From: CAWDMC01 sp963803295
GTDB taxonomy: Bacteria > Acidobacteriota > Terriglobia > UBA7540
Length of the DNA stretch: 64,000 bases
Reading direction: 5' to 3'
Assembly (NCBI GenBank): GCA_963803295.1
Contig: CAWDMC010000009.1
Span: forward strand, 1-64,000
Each line of letters opens with the position of its first letter. The first letter of the stretch is position 1. The notes under the pieces were generated by a model that saw only the letters and a program-made list of their open reading frames with translations, had not been told where the DNA came from and ran no database searches. The translations under genes and the position numbers were made by a program. This document shows positions 1 through 9,533 of this stretch, one piece after another.

Positions 1-490
1 GTGTCGCGGCGCCTGGCCCTGGTCGATCTTCTGCCGGAGGGCATCCAGCAGCAAGTACGCGAGGGCCAGCTCTCCGCCGACGTCGCCATGAAATTTCTGG
101 TGCCGGTCGCGCGCGTCAGCCTGGACGACTGCCGACGCCTGGCCGCCGTGTTCGTTCAGCATCACTGCAACAGCCGAACAGCCGGGCAACTGTATGCCGC
201 CTGGCGCGACGGCTCGCCCCTGGTTCGCCAACGTCTGCTCGATCAACCCAAGTTGTTTTTCAAAACCCAGCCGCAAGCTGAACCACCAGCTTCCACCGCA
301 GGGGCCACCGCACTGTTGCGCGATCTGGAAATGGCCGGCGCGATCGTGAGCCGCGCCCAGCGGCGACTTGGTGGGCGTCGGCGCAGCGGAGTTGGATACT
401 CAGCAACGCCAAGCCGTGCGCCGGCAGATCGAGCACCTCCGCCAGCAACTGAAGCGCTTGGCCGAGCGATCCCCGAGGAGGAAGAACCCG
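1..490 (+). CDS. ParB-like HTH protein of the IS element, 5' end missing
   Basis: The first 110 or so residues resemble the central helix-turn-helix part of ParB/KorB-type proteins (LPEGIQQQVREGQLSADVAM, then a helical segment ending RLLDQPKLFF). The N-terminal part lies before the window. After about base 366 this frame turns into Arg/Pro-rich text, while the next frame encodes a plausible helical tail (LDTQQRQAVRRQIEHLRQQL) leading straight to istA. A one-base indel near 362-372 is therefore likely, and the true stop is uncertain. ParB-like genes beside IS21 transposases recur in some bacteria. The role here, perhaps target choice or element maintenance, is inference. Confidence 0.5.
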
Positions 491-1903
491 ATGTTGAGCC
501 CATCCCAACGGACCACGATTCTGGAACTGAACCAACAAGGAGTGAGCAAGCGCGAGATCGCGCGGGTGCTGCGCATCTCCCGTCTGTCGGTCCGCAAAGT
601 TCTACGTTCCAATTCTCCCCAAGTGCCGGAATTACATCGTCCCGAGAAAGCCGAACCCTACCGGCAGCAGATCCTGGAACTGTTCGCCACCTGCAAGGGG
701 AATCTGGTGCGAGTCCATGAAGAGCTCAGTGCCCGTGGCGCCCCGCTCTCTTATCAAGCCTTGACCGCCTTTTGTCGCCGGCAGGGCATCGGGCAAGCTC
801 CCCCCGTGGCGGCCGGCCAGTACCACTTTGAACCGGGTGAGGAGATGCAGCACGATACTTCCCCCCACCAGGTCGAATTGGCGGGCAAGAAGCACAAGGT
901 GCAGACCGCCTCGGCCGTGTTGTGCTATTCGCGGATGTTGTTCTTCCAGTGCTATCCGACCTTTCAGCGTTTTGACTGCAAGGTGTTTCTCACCGCCGCC
1001 CTGCGTTACTTCACGGGCGCTGCGGCCCGCGTGATGATCGACAACACCCATGTGGTGGTGCTGCGCGGCAGCGGACGCCAGATGATCCCCGTGCCCGAGA
1101 TGGCCGCCTTCGCCGAGCGCTTCGGCTTTCACTTCGCGGCGCACGAGATTGGTGATGCTAACCGTTCGGCGCGCGTCGAAAGGCCGTTCAGCTTTATTGA
1201 GGGAAACTTCCTGGCCGGGCGCACCTTCGCCAGTTGGGAAGACTTGAATCAGCAGGCTCGTCAGTGGTGCGACAAGGTCAACTCCACCTATAAGAAACAT
1301 CTTCGGGCCGTTCCCCGCGAGTTGTTCGCGGTAGAACGTCTGCACCTGAAGCCGCTGCCCGCCTGGATTCCCCCGGTCTACCGGTTGCACCAACGCCTGG
1401 TGGACATCGAGGGCTATGTTGCCTTGCACACCAATCGCTACTCGGTTCCCCTCGATTGGATCGGCCGCCGCGTGGAAGTCCGCGAAACCGCGGACCAGAT
1501 CGAAATTCAACTCGATGCCCGCCGCCTGGTGACTCACCGGCGGAGCGCTGAAGCCGAGCATCAGCGCGTGCTGTTAGCCGAACACCGCCCGCCGCGCGGC
1601 CAGCGCATCGCACGTCCCGATCCCCATCCCGAGGAGCAGGCGATTCTGGCGGCCGTGCCCGAGTTGGCGGACTACCTCACGGCGCTCAAGCAGCATAGCC
1701 GCAGGCTGGTGATTCTTGCCTTGCGCCAACTGCTGCGCCTGGTGCGCGAGTATCCCCGCCAACCGCTGCTGTCAGCGGTGCAGGAAGCCGCCCGTTACGG
1801 TCTCTATGATCTGGACCGCTTGGAGCGCATGATCCTGCGCCGCGTGGCGCGCGAATACTTTTTACTGAAGGACCCCACGGGAGGCGAAAATGAAGATCAG
1901 TGA
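491..1903 (+). CDS. istA: IS21-family transposase IstA
   Basis: DDE transposase of about 470 residues that catalyses strand transfer of the element. An N-terminal helix-turn-helix covers residues 10-40 (GVSKREIARVLRISRLSVRK). The rve-type catalytic core shows Asp122 (QHDTS), Asp184 (MIDNT) and Glu230 (ARVERPF). The C-terminal half has the usual IS21 beta-rich and basic regions. The ATG at 491 is chosen because a strong Shine-Dalgarno (gaggaggaag, 475-484) precedes it; the frame stays open upstream to 368 but that part reads as the tail of the preceding gene. The stop overlaps the istB start by 14 bases, so translation is probably coupled. No frameshift is seen. Confidence 0.93.
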   Translation: MLSPSQRTTILELNQQGVSKREIARVLRISRLSVRKVLRSNSPQVPELHRPEKAEPYRQQILELFATCKGNLVRVHEELSARGAPLSYQALTAFCRRQGIGQAPPVAAGQYHFEPGEEMQHDTSPHQVELAGKKHKVQTASAVLCYSRMLFFQCYPTFQRFDCKVFLTAALRYFTGAAARVMIDNTHVVVLRGSGRQMIPVPEMAAFAERFGFHFAAHEIGDANRSARVERPFSFIEGNFLAGRTFASWEDLNQQARQWCDKVNSTYKKHLRAVPRELFAVERLHLKPLPAWIPPVYRLHQRLVDIEGYVALHTNRYSVPLDWIGRRVEVRETADQIEIQLDARRLVTHRRSAEAEHQRVLLAEHRPPRGQRIARPDPHPEEQAILAAVPELADYLTALKQHSRRLVILALRQLLRLVREYPRQPLLSAVQEAARYGLYDLDRLERMILRRVAREYFLLKDPTGGENEDQ

Positions 1904-2620
1904 GGAACTCGAACAACTGCTGAAAAATCTCCACCTGAAACGCATCCTGGAGATTTACGACGAGCAGGCGCAAGTGGCCCAGAAGGAGGACGTCTCCTAC
2001 GCCGAGTTCCTCACCCGCCTGCTGCGCGCCCAGTGGCACGCCCGCCAGGAGAGCGCCCTGGAGTGGCGCATCCGGCGTGCTAACCTGCCCGAGCGCTGGT
2101 CCCTGGAAACGTTCCCCTTCGCCCGCCAACCGGCGTCAACCGCAAACAGATTCGCACCTTGGCCGAACTGGAGTTCATCGCCAAGGCGGAAAATATCGTC
2201 TTCATCGGTGAAACTGCCAGGGGCAAAACGGGCTTGGCCTGTGGTCTGCTGCTCAAGGCGCTGGAGAACGGCTACCGCGGCCAGTTCGTCCGTGCCCAGG
2301 ATCTCTTTGACGAAATGTATGCCTCGCTGGCCGATCGTTCCACCCGCCAGTTGCTCAAACGCCTGGCCCGCCTGGACGTCCTGGTGGTCGACGAGCTGGG
2401 GTATTTAAATCTGAAACCCGAGCAGTCGAATATCTTTTTCAAGCTCATGGAAGAGCGCTACCGCCAGCATTCCACCATTATCACCACGAACTTGATCTAC
2501 GACGAATGGCCGAACTTCCTGGGTAGTCGGCCCATGGTGGAAGCCCTGCTGAGCCGTCTGCGGCACTATTGCCATACCCTGCACATCAAGGGCTCGTCGC
2601 TGCGCGAGCCTCAAGGGTGA
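1890..2620 (+). pseudogene. istB: IS21 helper ATPase IstB, frameshifted
   Basis: IstB is the AAA+ partner that promotes IS21 transposition. Residues 1-80 (MKISEELEQLLKNLHLKRIL onward) are read in one frame and the ATPase domain in another. The reading breaks at 2131-2133, where cgg would need to be cggg to restore QPGVNRKQIRTL. After the break a Walker A loop (GETARGKT, with Ala and Arg in place of the usual residues), Walker B (VLVVDELGYL) and the sensor region (STIITTNL) are clear. A single missing G explains the defect, either a recent mutation or a sequence error. The gene overlaps istA and is followed nine bases later by the accessory gene. Confidence 0.9.
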
Positions 2621-2629
2621 GGAGGAAGG

Positions 2630-2986
2630 GTGGAAGACCATCGCGTCGGCCAGCAAGAGTATATTCAAAAGGTCCTCACCGCTTACCGTCAGACACCGGG
2701 GACGACGGGCACCATCCGTCGCCCCGACCGCCTCCTGGCCGCCCAACTGTATGCGCGCGGCGTGCCCTTGCCCAGCGTGGAAAATGCCTTGGTGTTGGCC
2801 GCCTCCCGCCGGCTCTTCCGCCCCACCCAGGCTTCACCGCTGGGCACCATTCGCTCGCTGGCTTACTTCGTCCCCGTCGTCGACGAGGTGCTCAAGCTCA
2901 CGGTCAGCCAGGACTACTTCCGATACCTCCGCAGCAAAATCACAGGCCTCCCTTCCCACGCGTCCCACCCGCGCCCGAGCCGTTGA
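2630..2986 (+). CDS. Small accessory protein of the IS21 element
   Basis: 118 residues starting at GTG 2630 behind a gaggaggaag Shine-Dalgarno. The sequence is helical with no membrane segment (IQKVLTAYRQTPGTTGTIRR, VENALVLAASRRLF). No catalytic motif is recognised. Its position as fourth gene of the IS cassette, with spacing and ribosome binding site like its neighbours, suggests it belongs to the element and is not a chance ORF. It may help target selection or regulation, but nothing in the sequence shows this. Its 3' tail runs into GC-rich hairpin repeats. Confidence 0.55.
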   Translation: MEDHRVGQQEYIQKVLTAYRQTPGTTGTIRRPDRLLAAQLYARGVPLPSVENALVLAASRRLFRPTQASPLGTIRSLAYFVPVVDEVLKLTVSQDYFRYLRSKITGLPSHASHPRPSR

Positions 2987-3014
2987 CGCCACAGACTCCA
3001 CCGCTCCTGCCCGT

Positions 3015-3088
3015 CCACGCCTTCGGCGTAGGACGATAATGCCGCTCCTTCGCCTCCAGAACTGCCCGTGGCACGCCTTCGGCGTGGA
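3015..3088. repeat. Pair of short direct repeats with internal hairpin
   Basis: The hairpin-forming motif CACGCCTTCGGCGT occurs at 3016-3029 and again at 3072-3085, each preceded by CCGT. They lie between the last IS gene and the IS right end, so they may be binding sites or a weak terminator. There is no T tract. Confidence 0.4.
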
Positions 3089-3175
3089 TGATGATGGGTT
3101 CTCTCTCTCACTCCAAGTCTTGTTCCAAATGCTGCTCTCGATGGTGGGTCACTTTAACCAAGCAATAATGGGTCA

Positions 3176-3773
3176 CTCTTGGCGAGCGCCGAAGCCCCGC
3201 ATCGAACTCGCCGCGAATCACCCGCCCGAATAACTCAAGGTCGGTGATGAAATAAGTCATCGTCGCGATACGTATTCCTATCCCCTGCGGGCCAAAATCG
3301 GACAGGCCATAACTACAGATCAGGACTTTTACGAGCCTGTCGTCTTGCACCAGCAATCGATTGCGACCCAAGGCGAAGGACGGATCTGGTTGCTGCAGGA
3401 GGTCGAGATAATGCTTTGCCAGCGTGTGTACAGCAGGTGGGTTCGTTATGCCTGCGTTAAAATCCATTTGAATGGCGACAGGAACGCGGTAGGGTCGCAA
3501 CCTCCGCAATTCCACCATTTGACGCGCAATTTCCTTCTGGAAAAATACTCGGCTCAACGTTTTGGCGGCTTTCTTACTTTCTAGTTCAGTTTGCACGTGT
3601 AGATGAACCCGGCGACACAGGCGTTTCCGGTACGAATAGAGCTCCCCCTGAGTAGATTCGTGAAATTTGCTGAACCTTGAGAGCATCGGTCTCCACCGGC
3701 TGGGAATGGCTTGGCCACCCGATCGGGAAATTGTTCCGCGAAATCTGAGCGTAGATAAATTCCTGGCTGCCAA
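3176..3773 (-). pseudogene. Unrecognised gene truncated by the IS21 element
   Basis: A minus-strand frame of about 200 residues reads like a genuine protein (HVQTELESKKAAKTLSRVFF, YLDLLQQPDPSFALGRNRLL, VQDDRLVKVLICSYGLSDFG). The VQDDRLVKVL stretch loosely recalls the dDs-V-l core of RusA-type resolvases, but that is weak. The frame runs on to 3108 only because the IS end happens to lack stops; beyond 3175 the residues are IS-derived. The N-terminal 30 or so residues look unlike coding sequence, so the true start may be near 3710 or in another frame. No function is assigned. Confidence 0.4.
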
Positions 3774-5099
3774 AGCCCCTCTGACCTTTCCGATTCAGGG
3801 CGCACCGAGATGCAGTTCCAAGACATTCAATTCCAGTGAGTTGTGGTCTACATAAATCAATAGCCTCCGATAAGCGCTAGAATCAGATTTGGAACCGAGG
3901 GGTACCACACGCAGACCGCGGACACCCCCATCCCTGCCCTTAAGGAGGCACACATCTTGCACACAAATCCTCTTTGACGTCGCTGAAAGGCAAACGGAAC
4001 ACGCCGTCGGCAAGCTCGTCAGCGCTGATCCGCGAATCACTGGCGGCCGCCTCAATCCTGAGCGTGAGCGAGGTTCAAGGAACAGTGAGAGCGAAGGGAC
4101 CGGTGGCCGTCTGTCGGAGATGAGAAAAAGTAGACTGACTGGCCCTCAGTCGACAATGTTGAGGGTCAGAGCATACTCGGTGTCGGCGCCGACCACGATG
4201 CCCAAGGGCGTGCACGTACTGTGCACACAGAGAGCCCGACGGAACGACGGAAGACTCAACAGAACGCGTTCAGAAGACAGGTCGGTCACTAATCCCGGAG
4301 AATCAGCGGCCGAAACCCGCAAAACGTTTATACCCCCGACCCTATAGGGTTGACCCACGTCGATTCGGCAGCCTGGACCATGGGTTGGCCGCCCGAAAAC
4401 TTTGTGTTCTGGGCATTCCTGCGGCGCGACTGCCACTCCAATGTCATCAAGGGTTTGCAGCAGGCCGTACAGAAGGGCTTGTTGGGCAAGATCAAAGCGG
4501 CGCAAGTTGGCACAATAGCCCGATCGAACCCCGGAAACGGGTTCGGGCCTCGACCGGACCGCATTCTGTAGGAGAGAACCAATCCCAAGGCTCTTCGCTG
4601 ATGGCATTCGCGCGCAAACGCGAGGGGCTTACTTCAAGTGCCTTCGTCGAAAGCACGCTGCGGCGGCACGCGTGTCCACCCTCCCAGCCCATCTCAGCCC
4701 TCACGCTTCCACTACGCGCTTCCGATACAGCTTAGTCTGGGAGCGGCGCGATATCCTTTACGCGTACTTCCGCCACCATATAGCGCCTTGCCCCATCGCA
4801 CCGACGTCCTGAGGGCTGGTGATGGCGTATTTCACCGGCTTCGCACCACTGCGAATCGCAGTTTCCGACTTATCAGGTGCCTCTCTTGATCGTTTGATTA
4901 GCCGGGCTCTCATTAGCACATTCAGGTAAGGCAACTGGTGCTGGTTTGGCGGCATGATCTGCGTGGATAGAAAGGTCTGGAGGACCTTGGGGCAATTGAA
5001 GGTTTCCGACCATGGTTTCGTAGGAGCCCCTTCCCTTTGATCGACCGCGAAACAATCACACAGCAGCTCCCAGAGGTAGACCCTAGTAGTCGCGTCTCC
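3774..5099. other. No recognisable intact gene; decayed sequence
   Basis: No frame here gives a convincing protein. Two short minus-strand stretches near 4758-5055 (GSYETMVGNLQLPQGPPDLS and PVKYAITSPQDVGAMGQGAI, in different frames) look like fragments of an old coding sequence but match nothing I recognise. The minus-strand frame at 4146-4607 is open for 153 residues but has no family features. No tRNA or clear repeat was found. Confidence 0.4.
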
Positions 5100-5970
5100 C
5101 TAGCCCAGAACGTTCACCGTGTTGTCGACGCCCGCAAACAGGTATCCCATGCTCTTGAAGATCTGCAGGGGGGTGTTGACCAGGTTAAGCCTGGCGTTTG
5201 CCTTTGCCTGAACGATGGCGTACCACTGCAGGCGATGGGTAAACTCACCATGAATACGGGCATCGGCTCCTGGGTCCTTCCAGTGGAATCCATTTTTCAG
5301 CAGGATGGGGTTAAAGCTCTTGAGAAGGATGCCAGTCAAGGTCGGGGCGGTGGCGGGCAGGTTCATCTGGGGCAGATTGCCCACAGGAGTATTGGGCGGT
5401 ACGTGAGGCTGCCATCCCCCCTGGGGCTGCTGAGCTGAACGCGAAGGGATTGCTTCCGTCTCCGGCGGTCTGAGCAGTGGTGTGGAGTTTGGCCTGGGCC
5501 CCGTTGAAGCCTGCAGCCTGTTCGGCTTCGTCGAGGACTCCTGAGAGCACCTTGTGGGTTTTGAACACCCTTGCCGGCTCGCCCTGTGCTACCGCCCGTG
5601 TAGGATCGTCGTATCCTCCGGTGCGGCCGATCACGGCCTCGACTTTCGCCCGAACGCCCTGGACCTCACCGCTGGCGTCTGCCGCTTCCAGTTTGTTCCT
5701 GATCGCGGTGTTGAGCGCTTGCAGTTCCGTCACCACGCGAGCCTGGTCGCTCAGGAAACTACAGATCTCAGCATAATCGTCATGCAGCCTGGTGTGGTCA
5801 ACCGCGTCGATGACCACCCTGGTTCTGTCGACATTTGGCAAACCCCATCGGTCACGAAGAATGTCCTTGACGGCAGCTGTGGTTATACTGGCCCCACGTG
5901 AATCTCCGGCATAGTCGACCTTACCTTCCGAGTCAAAAATCCGGGCAAGAGCGAAGAATTCGCCCTAACC
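5100..5970 (-). pseudogene. Degenerate unrecognised protein gene
   Basis: Coding-like text spans two frames on the minus strand. The 5' part continues upstream of the longest ORF as GEFFALARIFDSEGKVDYAG, which follows an in-frame TAG near 5959. It then reads VVIDAVDHTRLHDDYAEICS and ELQALNTAIRNKLEAADASG. Around 5400-5440 the sensible reading switches frame and ends PLQIFKSMGYLFAGVDNTVN at the stop at 5100. No family is recognised. At least one stop and one frameshift make it a relic or an error-prone stretch. Confidence 0.4.
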
Positions 5971-6122
5971 GGAGTCACCCATCGTGTCGGACCCTCCGCC
6001 AGTACAGTCGAAATCGACCGCCCCCGGAAATTGAGTGCACACCAAGGCCCTGCAGATTGGGATGCGGTTCAAGCTGAGATCCTTTATACCTGAGAAGCCC
6101 GTCGGGGTAAACTATCGAAACT

Positions 6123-7209
6123 ATGAGAAATTCCATGAACCCCAGAATCGGCTTCGCACTCGTCCTCGGGGTGCTCCTCGCTTCCAGCGTTCTCCGCGCC
6201 GCGAGCACGCCTTCGAAGGCTTTGCTAGTGCTCGCCAAGCGCGACCGTACCCTAGCGATTGTTGATCCCTCGACTCTGAAGGCGGTAGCGAGAATTCCTG
6301 TCGGGCCGGACCCCCACGAAGTCATGCGGACTCTCACGGAAAGTTCCTACGCGTCCAACTACGGTGGCGGGGCCTACCATACCTTGGCGATGGTCGACCT
6401 GGAAGGGCAGAAGGCATTGCCTCCAGTAGACCTGGGTCCGTTAGGTAGCCCCCATGATCTCGGACGTGGGCGGCAGGGTCTGGTTTACGGCTGAGAGGGC
6501 CAAGGTTATCGGCAGCTACGATCCCTCTTCGAAGACGGTCGATTGGGTGCTCGGGACAGGCCAGAACAGAACGCATATGATTTTTGTCTTCGACGACCTC
6601 AAACGGATCGTAACCTCTAACGTCAGCTCCGGCACCATGAGTATCATCGAGGAGACCGCTGGGTATGGGTTCGGACCTGGACCCGGCCCTGGCAGCGGAC
6701 CGGCTGGTGGGCCAGGCGGACCTCCCGCGGGTGGTCCGCACCAAGGTCCACCGCGGGTTGATTGGGACGAGACAGTAGTCGCCGTGGGCAGAGGCGCAGA
6801 GGGTTTTGACGTGTCCCCGAGTGGTAAGGAAATCTGGGCGGCGAACGCTCAGGACGGAACCATCTCCATCGTCGAGGTTGCCGGCAAGAAGGTAGCCGAG
6901 ACTTTGGCTGCCAATGTTAGAGGAGCCAACCGGTTGAAGTTTACACCGGACGGAAGGCGGGTGTTCGTTTCGTCACTTGGGCGGGGCGGCGGTGGCCATT
7001 TTCGATCCGGCCAGTCACCAATCGGTGAAACGAGTGAAGGTTGGACATGGCGCGGCGGGCATCCTGATGGATCCCGACGGCTCGCGTGCGTTTGTAGCCT
7101 GCTCCCCGGATAACACGTGGTGGTCATCGATCTGAAGTCATTGGAAGTCATAGGTCACATTGAGGCTGGCAACGAGCCTGACGGCCTGGCCTGGGCGATC
7201 CAGCGCTGA
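6123..7209 (+). pseudogene. Secreted YncE-like beta-propeller protein, frameshifted
   Basis: Starts at ATG 6123 with a signal peptide (about residues 1-25) and continues as YVTN/YncE-type beta-propeller repeats (LLVLAKRDRTLAIVDPSTLK, EIWAANAQDGTISIVEVAGK, DGRRVFVSSLG). Such proteins are periplasmic seven-blade propellers of unclear ligand. Three frame changes are needed: near 6450-6460, near 6985 (then VAIFDPASHQSVKRVKVGHG) and near 7107 (then VVVIDLKSLEVIGHIEAGNE). The last frame ends at TGA 7207-7209. A Gly/Pro-rich linker near 6670-6740 may be a species-specific insert. It sits among other relics. Confidence 0.75.
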
Positions 7210-7328
7210 AGATCAGAAGGCGAGGGTCTAAGCGCTTTACAACCATCGGCAAGATGCTTGTCCGTTTAGAGTCTAAAATGAGTCAAGGCGCCATCAGTCT
7301 CTGAAGGAAAGGCGGACTCAATAGGGAC

Positions 7329-7490
7329 ATGTTCCAGGACTTGCGCTATGGCTTTCGAATGCTGGCCAAGAATCCTGGTTCACGGTCGTACCGGTACTGA
7401 CGCTTGCGCTGGGCATTGGCGCCAACACAGCGATTTTTAGCCTGATTGACGCCGTAATGTTGCGCGCCTTGCCGGTGCGCGACCAGTCGC
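7329..7490 (+). pseudogene. N-terminal fragment of an ADOP-type ABC permease
   Basis: ATG 7329 opens MFQDLRYGFRMLAKNPG, then after a one-base slip TLALGIGANTAIFSLIDAVM and LRALPVRD. This is the signature N-terminus of the acidobacterial ADOP permeases (MacB/FtsX-like, normally about 800 residues). The homology stops near 7485, where minus-strand dehydrogenase sequence begins. Only about 50 residues are left, so it is non-functional. A C-terminal ADOP remnant lies at 21484-22010 on the other strand. Confidence 0.8.
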
Positions 7491-7765
7491 TTCTGCCCAC
7501 AACGCTGATACGGCCATCCAGGCCAAGCATCGCTACCACCTCGTTGAACAGCACTCGCCGACGTTGTCCACGGCAAGGTCAACCTTCCCCGGAGCGATCG
7601 CCAGCGACAACCCCTTACGCAGGTTCTGATCTCCCGGATCAAAGACGAAGTCAGCAGCACCTCCTCGGGCAGGGGCTGAGGATCCACGACCTCCCCCAAG
7701 CGCTTTCTTCGACGCCTTCATAGGAGTCCATAAGCCACGCGCGCATAAAGCTTCTCCCCGTACCA
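7476..7765 (-). pseudogene. Fragment of an MDR zinc-type/quinone oxidoreductase
   Basis: Reading the minus strand gives ADFVFDPGDQNLRKGLSLAI, APGKVDLAVDNVGG and, after a frame change near 7540, FNEVVAMLGLDGRISVVGRS. These are typical of the Rossmann part of medium-chain dehydrogenases (the G-A-D-x-V-x-D segment, then V-D-x-x-x-D-x-V-G-G, then the G-x-x-V-x-x-G strand). The N-terminal catalytic half and the C-terminus are missing. The fragment abuts the ADOP permease remnant head to tail on opposite strands, marking a rearrangement junction near 7480-7490. Confidence 0.6.
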
Positions 7766-7891
7766 CGCTAACTCATCTAGATCTTAGAAGGATATCCAGT
7801 TTTGGCTCTTTGGTCGGTTGATTCATCAAGGAAAAGCTTTCCGCATGCGAAGCCGTAAGTGGAAAAGCCATTGTGCATGCTTGACCACGCC

Positions 7892-8896
7892 TCATGGTCT
7901 CACGCCGCCCGGATGCAGGAAATCGTCGACCGCGTGAATGAACAGGTTGGGTTGGTCGACGAACGTCATGTGCCCGCTCTTCGGCAGCATCAGCAGTTTT
8001 GAGCCGGCGATCTTCTCGTGCATAGTGCGCGACAGCGACGGGTCACATTCGTCATGGTCTCCCACCGTGATGAGTGTGGGGACGTGGATCGTCGAGAGTC
8101 GGTCCGTGTATTCCACCGACGTCATGTTCCCGTCGATGATGAATTCGCCGTGTGACCCCCACATTTCTCGGTAAAGGTCCCAGGACATGATACCGTTAGC
8201 GATTGGGTCGTAGTTGGGGTCGGGCCGATTCTGATATAGATAGGGGAAATAGCCCTCACCCCAGGCTGCGATCATGTAATCATTCGCGTAGCGGCTCTTC
8301 TCGAAGTCCTTCCCGTGGCCGAACAAACCGCCATTCTCCATCCTGTCGATGCGCTCACGAAGTTCCGGGGCCATGGTCTCTTTCATGTGGCGGAAGACTT
8401 CGTTCATCGCCTTGCTGCTCGAGAATGTGCTGCATAGGATCAAGTGCGTCAGGTTCTGCCCATGCTTCAAGGCATAGGCTTGCGCCACGACACCCCCGCA
8501 GGAATGGCCCAGCAGCGTAATCTTGCCGAGCCCGAGCGCCTGCCGCACGGCTTCCACATCCTCCGCCATGTTTTCTACGGTGTAGCGCGCGGGGTCTTCC
8601 AGCTTCTCCGACTTGCCTGACCCGCGCTCATCAATAAAGATCAAGCGGTTGTGACGCGCCAGGGGAAGCAGGTATGGAAGGAAGTAATCGTGCGAGGCGC
8701 CAGGTCCCCCGTGCAGGATCACCAGCGGCGCCCCCCGACCCACCGTGGCATAGTAAATCAGCACGCCATGCGCATCGATAAATCCTTCTTGAATCGGGTA
8801 AATTGTTGCGCCCAGGTTCGGGGCGGGTCTCTGAGCAGCCGCAGTCGAAAAGGCCACGCCCAGGATCACACAAGGTACAAGAAGTGGAGATCTCAT
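7892..8896 (-). CDS. Secreted alpha/beta hydrolase, proline iminopeptidase-like
   Basis: Intact 334-residue protein with an N-terminal signal peptide (MRSPLLVPCVILGVAFSTAA, probable cleavage after AQ). The fold markers are in order: oxyanion motif HGGPG (62-66), nucleophile elbow GHSCGG with Ser132, acid in GDHDECDP (Asp282 most likely) and His309 in SGHMTF. HGGPG together with this length places it in the peptidase S33/prolyl aminopeptidase group, which cleaves N-terminal proline or hydrolyses esters. The substrate is not predictable. It is the only intact gene in a stretch of relics and appears to be monocistronic. Confidence 0.85.
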   Translation of the reverse strand: MRSPLLVPCVILGVAFSTAAAQRPAPNLGATIYPIQEGFIDAHGVLIYYATVGRGAPLVILHGGPGASHDYFLPYLLPLARHNRLIFIDERGSGKSEKLEDPARYTVENMAEDVEAVRQALGLGKITLLGHSCGGVVAQAYALKHGQNLTHLILCSTFSSSKAMNEVFRHMKETMAPELRERIDRMENGGLFGHGKDFEKSRYANDYMIAAWGEGYFPYLYQNRPDPNYDPIANGIMSWDLYREMWGSHGEFIIDGNMTSVEYTDRLSTIHVPTLITVGDHDECDPSLSRTMHEKIAGSKLLMLPKSGHMTFVDQPNLFIHAVDDFLHPGGVRP

Positions 8897-8982
8897 CGAA
8901 TGCTCCTCTGAATCCGAAAGAACAGTCTCGCCTTTAGTGTATGTCTTTCGCAGCGCAGGTCAATTGATCATGGCAGGCGGTA

Positions 8983-9006
8983 GTGTCTCAGTTCAAACTG
9001 AGACAC
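8983..9006. repeat. Perfect 10-bp hairpin
   Basis: GTGTCTCAGT and ACTGAGACAC flank a four-base loop. It lies upstream of the hydrolase gene and downstream of the Gfo/Idh/MocA relic. It could be a repeat-family end or a terminator; there is no T tract. Confidence 0.5.
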
Positions 9007-9208
9007 TGAGACTACCCCACTTTGTTACCGTTTGGGAGTCGCTGACGGCCATGACCAAGAGCTTCATGACGCCCGACGAATGGGAGATCCAGTGCCAGGT
9101 GGCGCGGACTGCACGTATCTCGCGTCGCAGTTCGTCCACTACATTCCCTGGTATGGTAGTGCTGCTTTCTGAAGATCGCCCAGATCCGGCAGCCTGATGT
9201 CCGTAACG

Positions 9209-9480
9209 TTAGCTTACAAAAAGCTTCATTGCCTCCGGGTCCCAACGAACCGCCTGGCCGCTATCGTAACTCACGTTGCTAAGCAGGGCGGTACCGGCGG
9301 CGCGGAAGCCGAAGACGGGATCTTCCACCGTCGGTTGGCGGGTTCGAATGGCGTCGATCCAGTTCTTCATATGGTCGTAGTGGTCACTGTAGCCGTCGGG
9401 GGCAACGTATTTTTCTCCACCCAGCGGGGTAGCTGCCTTCTCCCAGCATTGCGCAGGTCTCGTTGTGGCATAGCTGCGCG
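9209..9480 (-). pseudogene. C-terminal fragment of a Gfo/Idh/MocA oxidoreductase
   Basis: The minus strand reads GGEKYVAPDGYSDHYDHMKN, WIDAIRTRQPTVEDPVFGFR and AAGTALLSNVSYDSGQAVRW, then DPEAMKLFVS and a stop (9209-9211). This is the characteristic end of acidobacterial Gfo/Idh/MocA dehydrogenases (N-W-I/L-D-x-I/V-R-T/S-R followed by RWDPE). The NAD-binding half is absent and upstream sequence leads directly to the S41 peptidase gene, so only the last 90 or so residues remain. Confidence 0.7.
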
Positions 9481-9533
9481 TTCGGAGGGCCTTGAGCTGT
9501 GGTTATCGTCAGGTGTGGCTAATCGCCGTTTGG

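Larger units (their letters stand above)
1..3175 (+). mobile_element. IS21-family element, right part (left end outside window)
   Basis: The interval holds a ParB-like gene, istA, istB and a small accessory gene, all on the plus strand with little spacing. It ends in two TGGGTCA repeats (3145-3151 and 3169-3175). IS21-family ends carry repeated binding motifs and finish in CA, which fits a right end at 3175. The left end lies before base 1. Downstream of 3175 the sequence becomes the coding region of a minus-strand gene, so the element probably inserted into it. The frameshift in istB suggests the copy is inactive, unless it is a sequencing error. Confidence 0.75.

Noticed and set aside
632..1561. 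309-codon minus-strand open frame
   Set aside because: Antisense to istA, which carries the full DDE motif set.
4146..4607. 153-codon minus-strand frame in the relic region
   Set aside because: No recognisable motif, no ribosome binding site and doubtful composition; not listed as a gene.
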